DNA of 64,000 bases from Areca catechu (GCA_021397845.1 CM038040.1:21173815-21237814); one strand, 5' to 3'. Counted from the first letter of the stretch, positions 1 through 11,753 are shown. Numbers and translations: made by a program. The notes: generated by a model not told the origin, from the letters alone.

Positions 1-1081
1 AGACAGTTTCACCTGAGGTCACTCAGGTCTCCTTCAAGGAGATGCATGAAGTTCCGCTACCTCATTCCTGACATGGTAGGGACAAATCAACAACTCAAGA
101 TCTTTCTTCCTAGTCGCTCTCTGTACATGGAGCTCCGCTAGAAAGAGCTGAAGGACTTGGTACCTTAAGGAAAGGCACCGCAACAAGAACCTGTACATGG
201 GCGGTCAAAAAAAAACAAAGAAGGAAGAAGGAAGAGAGGTTGTTGAAGCAGTCAAGAATACAAAGGAAAATAGATGGAGAATTCTGTGAGCTCAATTAAC
301 GGAAAGGATATTTCATTCAAAGTTAAAAAAAATTACACTATCCCAAGACCCCCGACAGGCTAGGCGGTCCACAAAGAAGCAAAAATACAAGAAACAAAAA
401 GAAGAACCTACTCTACCGGCTCCTTCCCGGGACAGTGCTGAGGTGGGACAGCATCCTCTCGGACCTCCGTCGACGGAGCCGCTTCGATGACAGCCGTACG
501 CTCCTCCGCTTCGGTCGTGAACTCAACCGGGTCTCCACATGAAACGGCTGGGAAGGCGAGCACCTCCAGGCTCAGCTCCAGAAAGAGCTATGCTGCCCTG
601 GACTGGCAGAACTCGTAGCATTTGAGGAATGAGTCCATGGCTACCTCCTGAACCTCATCAATATATTCCGTCGAGGCCTTGAAGTTCAGTACTACCTCGG
701 TGACCTACTTCTTCGCGGTCTCCATCAAGGCCACCGCCCCCACGGCCTTCTCTTCAGCGGCGATAGCCCGTGCCTGCGCTGCCTCCAGTTGAGCCCAGAG
801 AGCCCGAGACTGTTCCGCCTCTCGGGCCACTTTGGATTGTGGCTCTTCCATCCGAGCTACCCCGGCCTTGAGCTCCTCGACCTGAAGCTTGACCTGGTCC
901 CTCTCCCGGGCTAAGGATGCCTCGAGATCCTTGATGTGCCTCTCAGCGCTTGCCGCCTCGGCCTTCAATTTCCTATTTTTCTCCTCTACTTCCTGGGCCC
1001 TATTGGTCTTCTCTCTGGCCTCGGTCGCCAGCGACGCCATCCCCTGCTCCTTCAACTTCTCCCTTTTGGCTTAGTGGGAGC

Positions 1082-2635
1082 TGTTGCCCATGTGGCTTCC
1101 CGAGAGGGAGGTGAATTGGGATTATAAAAACTTTTGGCAAGTATGTGCAATTTAAAATCCTTTTGGTGTTGTGGTGCAATATGCAATGCGGAAGCAATTA
1201 AGTAAATACAATAAGGTAAAATAAGCACAAAGACAAATACAAGAAAATATAGAGTGGTTCGGAGCAACTGGCTCCTACGTCCACTACCCAAGGACCACTT
1301 GGGATTTTTACTATATCCCCTAACCGGAATACAGTCGGATTATTTTACCAGGCTCACAATCCAAACCTATACACTTTGATTTTACCGGGATCACTAAAGA
1401 AAACCCAACTTCCTTTGATTTTAAACGGGATCATCAAAGAAATCCTAATACTTGGTTTTATACCGGGATCACCAAGAACCCAACTAAGGTTTTCACAAGG
1501 TTCACATAAAAACCTTTAACCCTCTCTTAAGACATAGCTCCTTGCTGTTCTTAGAGAGAAAACAAAGATATGTCAAAATATAAAGCAACTACACAACAAA
1601 TCGAGTTTGTTTAAATGTTGCTGATGAAGATCAAGGTGAAGCCTAGCCTTGAATGTTCTTTTAATGCTCTCCAAGCTGCTTTTTTACTTCTTCAAAGAGT
1701 GGATTCAATGATGAAGAGAAATTTGTGAAGCTTTAAATCCTATCTTGAATGCTCTTGAAGTGGGTTGGTGAAAGACTTGAAGACTTTTCAAATTCCCAAG
1801 ATAAGTCAATGAATAATCCCTCAAAAATTTTTTAATCCATCAAAAATACTTCCTTTTATAGTTTTCTATGAGATATAGCCATTGTAGGGCCTAGGAAAAT
1901 GAAAAAGAGCTGTTGGAGACCATTTGGAGTTCAAAATTCACTTTCAGCAACTAGCCGTTAGATTACAGAAAATGATCACTCGAGTCGGCTCGAAGTCTTA
2001 GACAGCCCAAACAAAATTTCTGTGCGAGTCGGCTCTTCAAGCTAGAGTCGGCTCGAACCTTCAATCAGTACAAATCAACATTTTCCTTGAGTCGGCTCTT
2101 CAAGGGAGAGTCAGCTTGAAGTCTCAGTCACCAACAAACATAACTCTGGACGAGTCGGCTCTTCTAGGCTTGAGTCGGCTCGAGGTCTCATACTTCAAAA
2201 ACATGTGTTCTTCAACGAGTCGGCTCTTGGGGCTTGAGTTGGCTTGATGTATTGAAACTCTGAAACTTTTTTGTGCCATGCCAGAAGGAGTCGGCTTTTG
2301 ATTTATAAGTCGGCTCTTGCAAAAACTTCTTTTAAAGCTTCAAACTTCTTCAAAATTCTTCAACATATGAATTCAACAAGAGCTAATCTACTCACTCTTA
2401 ATTTTGCAATTTTATAGCCCATTGACAAGATTATATAGTTTAAAAAATTAGGGCTTTTACAATTTGAAGTGCATACAAGCCTATACAATGTTGGATTGCC
2501 TTTCAACCAATTTGAAAACCAAGTAAAGTAAAAATAAAGATTTTCCTGCAAAAACTTCTCAAGTAATTGAAAGAATTAGTAACTCATACATGCTCCAATG
2601 TTTTGTGATCATCAAAATCATTCCAGGGGTCAACA
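1082..2635 (-). mobile_element. Nested solo LTR, probably Ty1/copia-type
   Basis: On the - strand the element starts TGTTGACCCC at 2635, runs through a TTTTGATGATCAC phrase common near the start of copia LTRs, and ends GGGCAACA at 1082. The ends are therefore TGTTG…CAACA inverted repeats. The antisense-ORF coding pattern stops at one edge and resumes at the other, as expected for an insertion. The flanking pentamers, GGAGC (1077-1081) and AGAGT (2636-2640), match at only 3 of 5, so the target duplication is decayed or the exact border is slightly off. No internal domain or second LTR is present, so it is a solo LTR. The superfamily is inferred from the ends only. Confidence 0.6.
1978..2322. 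repeat. Array of paired AGTCGGCTC motifs inside the nested LTR
   Basis: About eleven copies of a GAGTCGGCTC-like motif occur at roughly 1979, 2023, 2045, 2089, 2106, 2151, 2170, 2217, 2235, 2287 and 2308. They come mostly in pairs about 20 bp apart, with pairs repeating every 62-70 bp. Within a pair the first motif is usually followed by TTC and the second by GAAG. Spacer sequences between pairs are poorly conserved, so this is a motif array rather than a clean satellite. Confidence 0.75.
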
Positions 2636-4230
2636 AGAGTAATAATCATGGATAAGCAAAAGGTCCATCCTGAGCTGCATGAAAGAAGACGTCAGCCATG
2701 TAAAAAAAAAAGAAAAGATGAGAAAGAAAAATGAAAAAATGAATGATGATGAATGAAGAGAAAAAAGGCAAGGGATCCTACTGTGAAGAGATGGGGAAAG
2801 GTACCGAGAATGGCATCCGACAAAGGCCTTCCTTCCCTTTCTCGCCGGTCGCGTGATTGGATAGCAAAGTCCATCATACGCTCGGTCAGGGACCGATCCT
2901 GGATCTCCGACGAGTTTGGCGCCACCTCGACGGGCGCCCTTTGGGAACTAGTCTTCTTCCTCGACGGGGCCAGCTCCGTGCCCTCAGGGGTGGCAGAAGA
3001 CATCTTCGAACCCTTGTTGGAGCTTGTCACCACATCGAATGGCACCGTCGATGGCGGCTCCCTCCCCTCCTCTCCTCCCGCTTCCACCTTGATGACTTCA
3101 GGAGGTGGGGGCGCGGCAATGACAGCAGTGGCGGGCCGAGCCTGCACGATCACGCCGGACTCCTAGACCGAAGGCAAAATCTGTCACCTTCACTATTTGG
3201 GGGTCGGTTTGGCCATTCTTTTGCCTAGGCCAGAGGCTGTAGTAGGCCCGGATCGGGCTGGGCTCATTCCGGGCTCTCTTCGATGGGGACTTCCTAGGTC
3301 CCACTGGTGCACCCCTCTTTTGGGAGGACTGGACAAGTTGCTCCATCGAGAACTTCATGCCTGCAAGAAAGAATGAAACAAGGTCAGCCTCGAGCTCGAA
3401 CGGACCCGCAGAAGAAGAAAAAAGGAAGGATTATGCTGAACTCACCCAACTCCCAAATTAGGCTGGTCCCGGCTTCGAACAGGTTCTGCTCCGATAGCAA
3501 AACCTCAAGGGAAGGGATTTGGTCGGCGACGAGCTAGTCGTAAATCTCTCGATCAGCCGCTTCGATCTTTGAGTTTCGATTTGGAGTCCGGTTTGGATCA
3601 CTCCAGACCTAGTTGACCCCTTCAACGGAGGTGAAGAAATACTTGCTCTTCCATCCTTTGATGGAAGAGGGGAGTTTAAATTTAATGCCTTTCGGGTGAG
3701 GAGAGATAAACAACCACCCGTCCTCGATCGGGTGGCATGTCAGGGTGAAGAAGGCCCATAACAGAGAAAAACATGCTACAATTTCATGAAGTGGCAGAAG
3801 ATAATAAAATAGAAGATTGTCCTAACCGCATTCGGAACCAGCTGAGCTGGGATGAGGCGGTAGTTACTAAGCACAGAAAGGAAGAAAGGGTGAAAAGGGA
3901 AGCAAAGACCCCCTGCGAGGGATTCCTCGTAGAGGACGATCTAGCCCGGGCCACTGGAGGTGACCCATTCCCTCATCTTGGGACCGAGAGCTGGATGGAG
4001 TTGGGATGCCGAAGGCTTCTCGAATTATCGAGAGGTCCTTCCCGATCGTCACCAAAGCGATGCTACTGGGACCAGTCGAATGAGAATGCTCGGAGGGAAC
4101 TTCAGGGACAGGAGGAGGAGGAAGACGAGTCCTAGGCTCCTCTATTACAATCCTGGTAAGGCGAAGGCTTCTGCGAACTTGAAGAGGGATTCCCTCATCC
4201 TCATCGGAGGATGGAGTCCTCGGTCGAGAA

Positions 4231-6062
4231 TGTTGGAAATTGTGTCATAAAGCCAATCATCTTGGCTGTAGATGGTTGTGCCATTTTGTAATTATATATA
4301 AATTTTTAATGAATAAAAGTTATTCTTTTGGCTATTCATCATATTTACATTTTTCTAAAATGAACTCTTGTATGATAAAGTCCTTAGAACTACATTATTT
4401 GATATAGTGAGGATATATCAAGTAGTTCTTAAACTGATTCACAACCAAATGATACATTGTTATAGGACGACAATGTATCAAGTGTAAGTTGTTGTATATT
4501 ATATTTGTTGGTTGTACTCTTAACCAAGGAGTGTGGAGATACTGGTATGATATGCAAGTGAAATGTGTGACATCTCACTGAATGTGACCATCTACGGAGC
4601 TCTCTTCTGCCAAAGGGTTGCTCGCGAAGGGATATGGATATATGTGTCCCTCAGACCTAAGGTTACCATGGCAACTTGCAAGCAACTCACTATACTTTAA
4701 TGCCGGACAACCTAGATTTCTAATCCAGTGATGGAAGGTTTCTGGGTGCAGTCAAATACTTGTAGAGCGGTGGTGGATCAAGATGGAATTGACCCTTCCA
4801 AATAGTTTGGAGTTAATGACTTATTATGTCTCAATTTAGCAAATTTTTGGCCAGGATAGTTCTTGTGAGGAGTCACGAAACTTGTAAAGTTAAGACACGA
4901 TTTGGATAAACCGAATTAGGATTGGCAGTCGAATCCTAGGTCATCCTGAGCATTATGAGATCAAAGGGATGAATTATGCGATAACCATATGCCAGAGGTT
5001 CTAGAGAGGTACTCTACATCTTCGACCTATCCGGATGTCGGGTATTATTGCTAGATGAGAACTTTGACTGGTCTGGAAGTGTTCCAGTGCTATCGACTTA
5101 GTGTTTGAACCTATGGGGTCACATACTATAGAGATTTCTATCTGATATTAAAACTGATCGATGATTGAGAATCGTTTGCCATAACCGGAGGTCAATATGA
5201 TTGACCATGTTCTAAGTGTCGACACTTGCTTGAGTTGATACTTGGAAAGTGTCGACACTTGATAATTTTGCGTGAGTCGATACTTGCTGTGATGAGCAGA
5301 ATTCTGAAAAGAATTCTGGAAAGGTTTTGACTTCGAATTTTGAGTTCGAAATTCAAAATCTGACAGGTTTTGGCTCCAAGCTGTAATAGTATGATGGTCA
5401 TACTTGCCTTTTATGCTTGGAACCTTTTTGGAATGCCTCCCCATCTTCTCTCCCAATCTCTCCTCCTTTCTCTTTCTTCCTTCCATAGTTGCCTTTTTAA
5501 ATAAGAGTTATTTTTGGGCTGCTGGATAATGGAAAATTTGTTCTTTGTCTCTGAATCTCCTTGCTGCTGAGATTCCAAGAGGAAACAAAGGGGCTTGTGA
5601 GGATTTGGGCATTGGGTGTGAGCTACCTAGTACTTAAGCTAGGTCTTGGAAAGAGAGCTAGTTAGGAAGGATCCACCTCTCCTCCTCGTCTTTCAGGAAG
5701 AAGCATATCGGCCTAAGGATCCCAAGGAGCTAGCACTCCGAGGGAGTTTATCAGAGTTGAGCCCCGGTGTAAACTACCTGCAGAGGCCAAACACGTGTGT
5801 GGCTTAAGAGCACCATCCATGGAGCACCGCCACTGCATCCATCAAAGGAATAACGGGAAGGTATCTTTTTATCTTTGAGTTTTATCTTATTTTTGATGTT
5901 TATTGCATGCTATATCATTATACTAGATCCTGTTGCAGACAGATTGGTAGATCGTTTGATCGATCTACCATGTCTTCCACTGTGCTTGTTTTAAAATAGT
6001 TTTAAAATGCATGTTTCTGCCTTGCTGTTGCATATTGGTATGCTTCCCTTTTTTGCCCTTCA
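4231..6062 (+). mobile_element. Nested solo LTR starting TGTTGGAAAT
   Basis: The element begins TGTTGGAAATTGTGTC at 4231 and ends CCCTTCA at 6062. The flanking pentamers are GAGAA (4226-4230) and TAGAA (6063-6067), a 4/5 target duplication. No protein domain is visible inside; short ORFs such as 5148-5486 on the - strand look spurious. The composition shifts from the GC-rich host element to AT-rich at the left border and back at the right one. Its start resembles LTRs common in monocot genomes. I infer a solo LTR formed by LTR-LTR recombination. Confidence 0.6.
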
Positions 6063-6627
6063 TAGAAGGCCCTGCCTTATTGCGATTGTTTGAAGGACGG
6101 TGGCTACGACCTAAAGGGGCCATCATAAGGAAGAACAAGGAAACGGAAGGAAGAAGAAGAATGAAGTCCATAGGGCCTTAGGGACGAACTCTACCTAACC
6201 GGAGAAGAAGAAGGACCGAAGAAGATGAACCTGATGGCCTTGAAGAGAAAGGACATGCAATATAGGAGAGAAGAAGGAAGGCTCTGGTCCATCGACGGGC
6301 ACGAAGAATTCGAAAGAAAGGATGTTTTCAGGAATTTCTTTTCGAAATGGCCAGACAACAACCGTACCCCCTAGAATCGCCACCATCGAATTTGCGCCAC
6401 GTGTCGAGATCAGCGAGGAGCGACGCTTCGGTTCACCCGAAGCCATTTCAAGTTCTGCATCAGCCATTATGTTTCGTCGGACAAGATGACGTGTCGTCCC
6501 CATATTGGTCTTAAGGCCCGTTCAGCGAGGCATCGACGATCGCGGTATTAATGGAGCATGATTTCCACCTTTCCATATCAGCTCCTCATTTACTTCCTTC
6601 GCCCCGAGCACCGCGCGCCAACGGGAC
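6063..6627 (+). other. Internal leader of the Tat-like element between antisense ORF and 3' LTR
   Basis: GC-balanced sequence continuing the host element after the nested LTR. The longest open frame is 102 codons on the - strand (6503-6195), and it lacks a recognised domain. It may be a decayed 5' portion of the antisense ORF or its upstream region. No other gene is supported. Confidence 0.35.
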
Positions 6628-6648
6628 TTGGGAGTGGGAGGCAAATAA
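6628..6648 (+). other. Candidate polypurine tract just before the 3' LTR
   Basis: A GGGAGTGGGAGG stretch ends about 8 bp before the LTR start at 6651. Plus-strand primers of LTR retrotransposons are purine runs in exactly this place. The run is not perfectly pure and the spacing is approximate. Confidence 0.5.
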
Positions 6649-6650
6649 TA

Positions 6651-7777
6651 TGGCTGGATTGCTGACATGGAGTCCCTGTCAGGTCTAGCCAGATGCCACA
6701 TTGATAGAAGTTGCTACGCCAGACCCTCTCTTCGAGCTCCTTCGCCAGGCGGCTCCCCTGAGGTCGAGCCCACCTCAGCCGAAGTCAAGCTCCTGCTCTC
6801 TTCGAGCTCTTTTGTCGGGCGGCTCCCTCGAAGTCGAGCCCATCTCGGTCGAAATCGAGCTCCTGCTCTTCAGACCATGCTCTCTTTAGATGGAAGGTCC
6901 AGCAGCCGGAAGCCGTCCCCGTGGTCAAAGTCCATGGCGCTTTGGGAGATTCAGAAGCAGGAGGAAGGGGACGGCGCCACCTCCCTTAGGCGACCGACCG
7001 CCACCCAAGGACCACGGAGTGGCATCCCCCAGGACACTATGATTACTCTCGCCGCTACTTATACCATATAAGAAAGGGCATCCTGGCCAAGGCACTGCAC
7101 CTCCCAACCAACCGTTTGCACCACCCGAAAGAGAAAATCATCTCAGAAGATTCAAATCGGCGGGGCGACTGCTCTCCGATCGTGGCCCTACCAAATTTCT
7201 CAAAGTGGAGCGACCAGAGGGAAGGTCAGAGCCAGCGACATAACTTCTTATCACAGATGGGGAAAGCACCTGGGCGCACGGCACGGAGCGCTGCCGGGCA
7301 TTGACCTTCCGGCGCCTGTAGAGGAGGAAGAACCCGAGGTAGGTCGCGGGAAGGGTCCATGACCTAAAAGAAGGTTTAGAAGGTCTTCGAAGAAGGTAAG
7401 CAAGCAAAGGCAAGAAAACGGGAGAACAAGCAAGGAGCAGAGCATTCTGAGGCTACCAGAGCACCCGTCGAAAGAGTCTCAATGGATACAGCCATCACTG
7501 CTCGAGCTCTCCTCCACCATTGCCACCCTCACCATACTCTTTCTTTTTAAAGCAAAATCTCTTCCTCCAAGCATGGAGTCTGACCAAAGGGGCCCACAGG
7601 AGAGGATCCGTTCTCCTAGATCGCCACTAATTTGATTGTCGGAGTGCTCCCGCCAGGATCCCTAGCCCGGGTCTCCTCTTTTTTGTAGGTCCAGGTGCAT
7701 GAGCTGGTTCTCGAGCGATGAGGTCAGCATCCGAGGTCGTCCCCAAGCTACAGGCCACGGTAGTGTAGGTGGCAACA
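6651..7777 (+). mobile_element. 3' LTR of the left Tat-like element
   Basis: It starts TGGCTGGATTGCTGACATGG, comparable to the right-hand LTR start at 61128 (both share GCTGACATGGAG or ACTGACATGGAG), and ends GGTGGCAACA, identical to the right-hand LTR end. Between them, 7575-7700 and 62575-62690 also align: both read AGGATC-GTTC-C and GTCGGAGTGC-CCC followed by a GCAGGTCCAGG or TAGGTCCAGG phrase. The central parts differ, so the two elements are related but not recent copies of one family. A TATA-like CCATATAAG lies near 7065. Length is about 1127 bp. Confidence 0.65.
6728..6867. repeat. Two tandem 70-bp units in the left LTR
   Basis: CTCTTCGAGCTC occurs at 6728 and 6798. Both are followed by a GGCGGCTCCC…GTCGAGCCCA…TCGAGCTCCTG-like unit, giving a period of 70 bp with about 85% visual identity. 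Confidence 0.8.
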
Positions 7778-8420
7778 TCGATATATATGGAAGTCGATGC
7801 TGGTGGATAGGATTGGGTATCCTAGCAGCAGATCCCTTGAGAGGGGTGCAGACTTTGCAGGATCCCGTGGGACAGAGACTAGAGTCCCGATAGGGCCCTC
7901 GATATTAGGTGCAGGTGGCGTGCTGTGGCACACCCTCCTAAGAGGGGTGCAAATCCTGCAAAGATCGGAGTCCCAGCAAGATCTTCTGTATTTGAGGGAG
8001 GCGGCGTGTCGCACAGTTTGACTGTCTTAGCAGAGCACGTCTTTGTGAGGGACACAGGATCGGCGGTGCACCACTCCTTCACAAGATGTCGCGATAAGTT
8101 TAGCAGAGATAATGACCCCACTTTCTTTAGTCGCTATCCAATATCGTTGGGACCAAGCGAGCCGCATATGATTGTTTGGAGTTGATGCATCATTCGATTA
8201 TTCTCTTCTTCCTTGGCCCGTGAGGGCCAACTTCTTGCACAACCAGGGTTCAGGTCGCGTGAAGCTCTACTCGGCCAGGGCTCAAATCGTGTATGCCACA
8301 TTAGCGATCAGTCATGTCGAACACGGGGGGCCACATCGGACTCATACGCCACATCAGCAACCAGCCATGTCGGATACGAGTGCCATGTCAGCCTCTAGTC
8401 ATGTCAGCAAGATATATTAA
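7778..8420. repeat. Unclassified repetitive stretch with internal duplications
   Basis: There is no gene here. A GAGAGGGGTGCA / AAGAGGGGTGCA block repeats about 104 bp apart (about 7836 and 7940). A GCCACATCAGCAACCAGCCATGTC-like phrase is repeated three times with variation at 8290-8410. Composition resembles LTR material. It could be a piece of another retrotransposon, but I could not find its ends. Short ORFs on both strands are overlapping artefacts. Confidence 0.5.
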
Positions 8421-9000
8421 ATAATTTTTAGGAAAATTTAATTTCCAACCCCTATTTTGACTCTACTATAACAAATCATCCATATTAACTAAATCTCTAA
8501 TTTCTGGTCCTTCATTTAAGATTTACTATATTTTTTATGATGTCATCTTTCTCTAGAAATATCCCAAATAGTTTTTATTATTAATTTTTTTATTCAAAAT
8601 ATTTTTTATCATGTGATTTGAAGATTATTTCTGTTTCTAGATATCACGTCATAATCCTAATAAATAATTTAGTTAAATAAACTGTCACATAATTAAATTA
8701 TTACTGTAGGTAGTTAATTTAGTTATCTATATAATTAAATAAAAAATATTTGAAATGAAGATATTTTTATTTTTTAAAAATTTAAAAATAAATTTGGATT
8801 TTAGATAATAAAAATTAAAAATTTTAGTCCGGCCTATAAATGGTGCGGATGTTAAAAACTCCTAAATTTTATTTTTCCAAAATACTAATCCAGTAATTAA
8901 ACGGACCACAGTTAACAATCGCGTGGATCCCGGTCAAGGGTTCTGATTTTTTCTGAGCCTGGGATCCTGACCTGGTGGTACTCCTCGTTCTAGGTGTATC
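8421..9000. other. AT-rich intergenic sequence, no feature seen
   Basis: AT-rich from 8421 to about 8880, with no ORF of note, then gradually more GC-rich. No TE termini were recognised. It separates the retrotransposon block from the probable NRPE1 promoter. Confidence 0.6.
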
Positions 9001-9990
9001 GCTCGTGGGCCTTAGAAATATTTCCGGAATTTAAAACAATATTTGGCTGGCGAATTCGTTTTAGCTCTGGAAATTGGTTCCTGAATCCTGACACGAGTGG
9101 CCGTCCGGTCCGGTCCGGTTCGGGTTCCACCCGACCGGGTTGCCTTCCGAGGTGAAGCAGTCTCCCAAGCGCGAGGAATCTCGTAACCGGCACCCTTCTG
9201 CCTTCCGGCGTCGCCGTCACCAGATCCGCTGGGCCGCCACGCCCGCGTCGCATCACAACCCCCCCAATCGCCACCATTCTTCGCCGTGTATCCTCCGGAC
9301 CCCACCTGCGATTCTTACACGTGGCAGCCCACGGTTTCCTCTTCGACGATGCGGCAGCGAGGTCGGTCGGTGGGTGGTGCCAGTGGGTGTGTCATTTGTG
9401 GCATTAGTGGCATCTACTACTGAAGTTTTCTATTTTTGTACGTGATCGGTGCTGTCACCAAGGGTGACAATACCCCCCCCCCCCTCCCGCCCCCTTTTTA
9501 ACTCGGTCGCTCTCTCCGTTACTTATTTTTCCTTCATTCTCTTCTTCTCCTTTTCCGTGGAATTCCCCTCCGGCCTTCCCTTTCGTCGTTCTTCTCCGAT
9601 AGAAGGGAAGGGGTTTCTCTCCATTTCTCTTCTTCTCTCGGCGTCTAGAGAGCTGGGAGAAGGAAGAGAGGAAGAGAACGTTCTCCAAACGAGTTCTTTA
9701 ATCCCTCCCAGGTTCGATCCTCTCGTCCCTCATCTGCCACTTTTCGTCTCTCTTTAATCCAAGGAGAAGTGGTTTTTCTTCCAAGTTCTTGGCTTGGATT
9801 CTGGGTTTTTTTTCCCCCATTTGGGGTGGAAACTCGGAATGTGACCAAGTTTTCTGGCCCTTTGTGTCCGCCGCCTCTGGAGTGGCCCATCTCTCTTGCA
9901 TGTCGTCGCTTTCGCCTCTAAATGCTAATTCAATCGCTTCTCCTTCGCTGAAACTAGGGTTTTCACTCGTTTGATAACGGGGACTTTGTT
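9001..9990 (+). promoter_or_regulatory. NRPE1: Probable promoter and non-coding first exon region of NRPE1
   Basis: This is the only GC- and CpG-richer, non-repetitive stretch upstream of the NRPE1 coding exons. It has a run of 12 C at 9473-9484 and a long CT-rich stretch (9485-9630) typical of plant 5' UTRs. A plausible donor CAG|GTTCG sits at 9711/9712. The matching acceptor would be the TTTGTGATGCAG ending at 14486, which opens the start-codon exon. That would make a 5' UTR intron of about 4.8 kb. Transcription start and donor are inference. The 9140-9445 open frame on the + strand has low-complexity Arg/Pro/Ser composition and is not called as a gene. Confidence 0.45.
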
Positions 9991-11173
9991 TTCTGTGGAC
10001 GGAACTGCTCCTGCCTTTGTTTTAGCTGTTGGTTTATTCTTTTAGTCCTGTCTACTGTTTCGCAGATGCGATCGGAATCTATCGATGTTGTATTTTTTCG
10101 TACATATATTTGGAATCATGAAAGATCTTGATATGTTATATGCTCTCTTCTTGAAAAAAGAAAGAAGAGCGCATTTCTTGTTGCTGTTTTTGTTTTTCAG
10201 GAACCCAGCTTCTGAAACCATTCTAATGCTGTATTTTAATGCACCGTCTCTATTATGCGTTTATGTGCGTAGAGTTATTAAATTAATTTTGGATGACTCC
10301 CCGTTGGCTAACTAAAGACATTTGCCCTTTTACCCTCGTTCTTGATGTGGATACGGATTCACAAGTTGGGCTTGTTAAAAAAGTAGTGGACACTGGACTA
10401 CTTGAGCTGTTTACCAATACGAGGCTAAATCTTTTCTTGAAGTGGTTTAAGTTGAGTACTTTATGAAACTGTTCTGTCCATACTTATTGCTTTTCGTATG
10501 CTCATATTATGACAATCTGTTTCTCTACTTTTAATTCCTGTTTTTATATACATTTAGATTCCTTGTTGCTATTGGGTGGTTCACATCTCTGCGTTTCTTT
10601 TTTTGGAATATCTTCTTCTGTCTAAAATCTAAATCTTGTTTCTATGTGCATTGCTGCTGTGCTTTTGATGGTTCTGTTGACTCAAGCATATGAAGTTTTT
10701 ATGGGCACGAAGAAGCATGTGTTATGATACAGGAAAACCATGATGCATAGTAAGCAGAACTGCAGAAGTAGAAATTTGCAGCAATAATTTTATGTTTTCA
10801 ATGTCATGCTGTCTTAATCGATTATGGTTTTTTGGGAAAATGTGTTGAAGTCCCAGTTTTAGCCAAGCACATGTTTGTTTGGAAGCTGATGGTGCTAGTC
10901 ATCCTGATAATTGGTTATTCAAATGCATTAAAGTTTGGATATCATTTACTATGGAAATAAATTTGATTTTTTATATCTTAATGTAATAAAAGATTTTGGT
11001 GATGTCCTGTAGACGTTTTGTGCTTTGGATTCTCGGTGGTTTTTTTTTAGCTGGCACAATAGCCTCTAGTTTCATTGAGGAGCTTCCCCTTGAACTTGAG
11101 TGATGCTTGATAAAGTGGACAAGCATTGAGTAACAAGGGTTTGACATTTCCAGGTCGCATGTGCAGCATTACC

Positions 11174-11753
11174 CAAGGTTTTATACACTGGTGGGATGGC
11201 AGGGCGTCCCACTAGCCTGATTGTTGGGATGGGATTAAGGGTGCAATCGAGTTGAGTCGAACAGTTAGAAGCTCGAGCTCAACCTGATTCAAAATACTCG
11301 GGCTTGAAACTCAGCTCAAAATCGATTGAGCCTTAATATCTTAAGCTTGAGCTCGGCTTGATAAAAAAAAAAGGGGCAATACTTAAGCTCGACTCAACTT
11401 GGCTCAAACCAGTCAAGCCATATTTGAGTTCAAAATCAAGCCTTAGCCTATTTATAATACATATATATTATAAATAAAATAAAATAATTAAATATGCATA
11501 TAAATTTGAGTAGGTTCGCAAGCTTTTGAACTTAGTATCTTGCTATTCGAGCTTGACTTGAAAGATTATTCGTGCTACTTAAACTGTGTCAAACTTGAAC
11601 TTGAACCGAGCTCCAGTAGTTTGCAAGCAACTCGACTTGTTTGCACCCCTAGATGGGTGAGTCAGCAAATCAATCAATACGAGACGTCATGAGACATCCA
11701 CCATCATAAGTGTCAATACTTGGGGTATCTCATTCCACAGATTTAAATCCTTG
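11174..11753 (+). mobile_element. CAAGG-end hAT-like MITE split by a second MITE
   Basis: The left end is CAAGGTTTTATACAC and the right end GATTTAAATCCTTG. The flanks GCATTACC (11166-11173) and GTATTATC (11754-11761) match at 6 of 8, as expected for an old 8-bp hAT target duplication. Without the inner element (11236-11651 plus one duplication) it is about 156 bp. It belongs to the family seen at 13595, 14050, 16807 and 49787. Confidence 0.7.
11236..11651 (+). mobile_element. hAT-like MITE nested in the CAAGG MITE
   Basis: Ends TAAGGGTGCAATC and GTTTGCACCCCTA form terminal inverted repeats of the (C/T)AGGGGTGCAAA type common in plant hAT MITEs. The flanking octamers are GATGGGAT (11228-11235) and GATGGGTG (11652-11659). 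The interior is rich in GAGCTCG/GACTCGA-like words and has no ORF. Length 416 bp. Confidence 0.75.

Larger units (their letters stand above)
480..4130 (-). pseudogene. Degenerate antisense ORF of a Tat-type element (putative gypsy-type transposon domain protein)
   Basis: Read on the - strand, 4130 to 3430 encodes, with frame changes and in-frame stops, a stretch like the conserved core of the 'putative gypsy type transposon' family (PF04195): an EIVACFSLLWAFF-like hydrophobic segment, then GWLFISPHPK and GWKSKYFF. Downstream, 3358-2760 is a basic then acidic/Ser-rich linker. 1055-705 is a 116-residue coiled coil rich in Glu, Lys, Arg and Ala, and 700-590 continues it with a conserved-looking FLKCYEFCQSRAA tail. 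A 1.55-kb solo LTR interrupts it at 1082-2635. The function of these antisense ORFs is unknown. Stops, frame changes and the insertion show that this copy is dead. Confidence 0.65.
1..7777 (+). mobile_element. 3' part of a Tat-lineage Ty3/gypsy LTR retrotransposon (truncated by window edge)
   Basis: The segment holds, in order, a decayed antisense ORF (about 480-4130, - strand), a leader stretch, a purine-rich tract (about 6628-6648) and a 3' LTR (6651-7777). An antisense ORF between pol and the 3' LTR is a known feature of Tat-clade plant elements such as Grande1 and RIRE2. The LTR 3' end (…GGTGGCAACA) matches the end of the LTR at 62823, whose downstream DNA has a primer-binding-like site and a gag remnant, which fixes the + orientation. 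Two unrelated LTRs are inserted in it at 1082-2635 and 4231-6062. No gag, protease, RT or integrase is visible here; they would lie left of the window. Positions 1-480 show nothing recognisable. The clade assignment is inference from layout and antisense-ORF similarity. Confidence 0.7.

Noticed and set aside
9140..9445. 101-codon + strand ORF in the GC-rich upstream region
   Set aside because: Low-complexity Arg/Pro/Ser composition, overlapped by equally long - strand frames, no homology recognised; better explained as promoter GC content.
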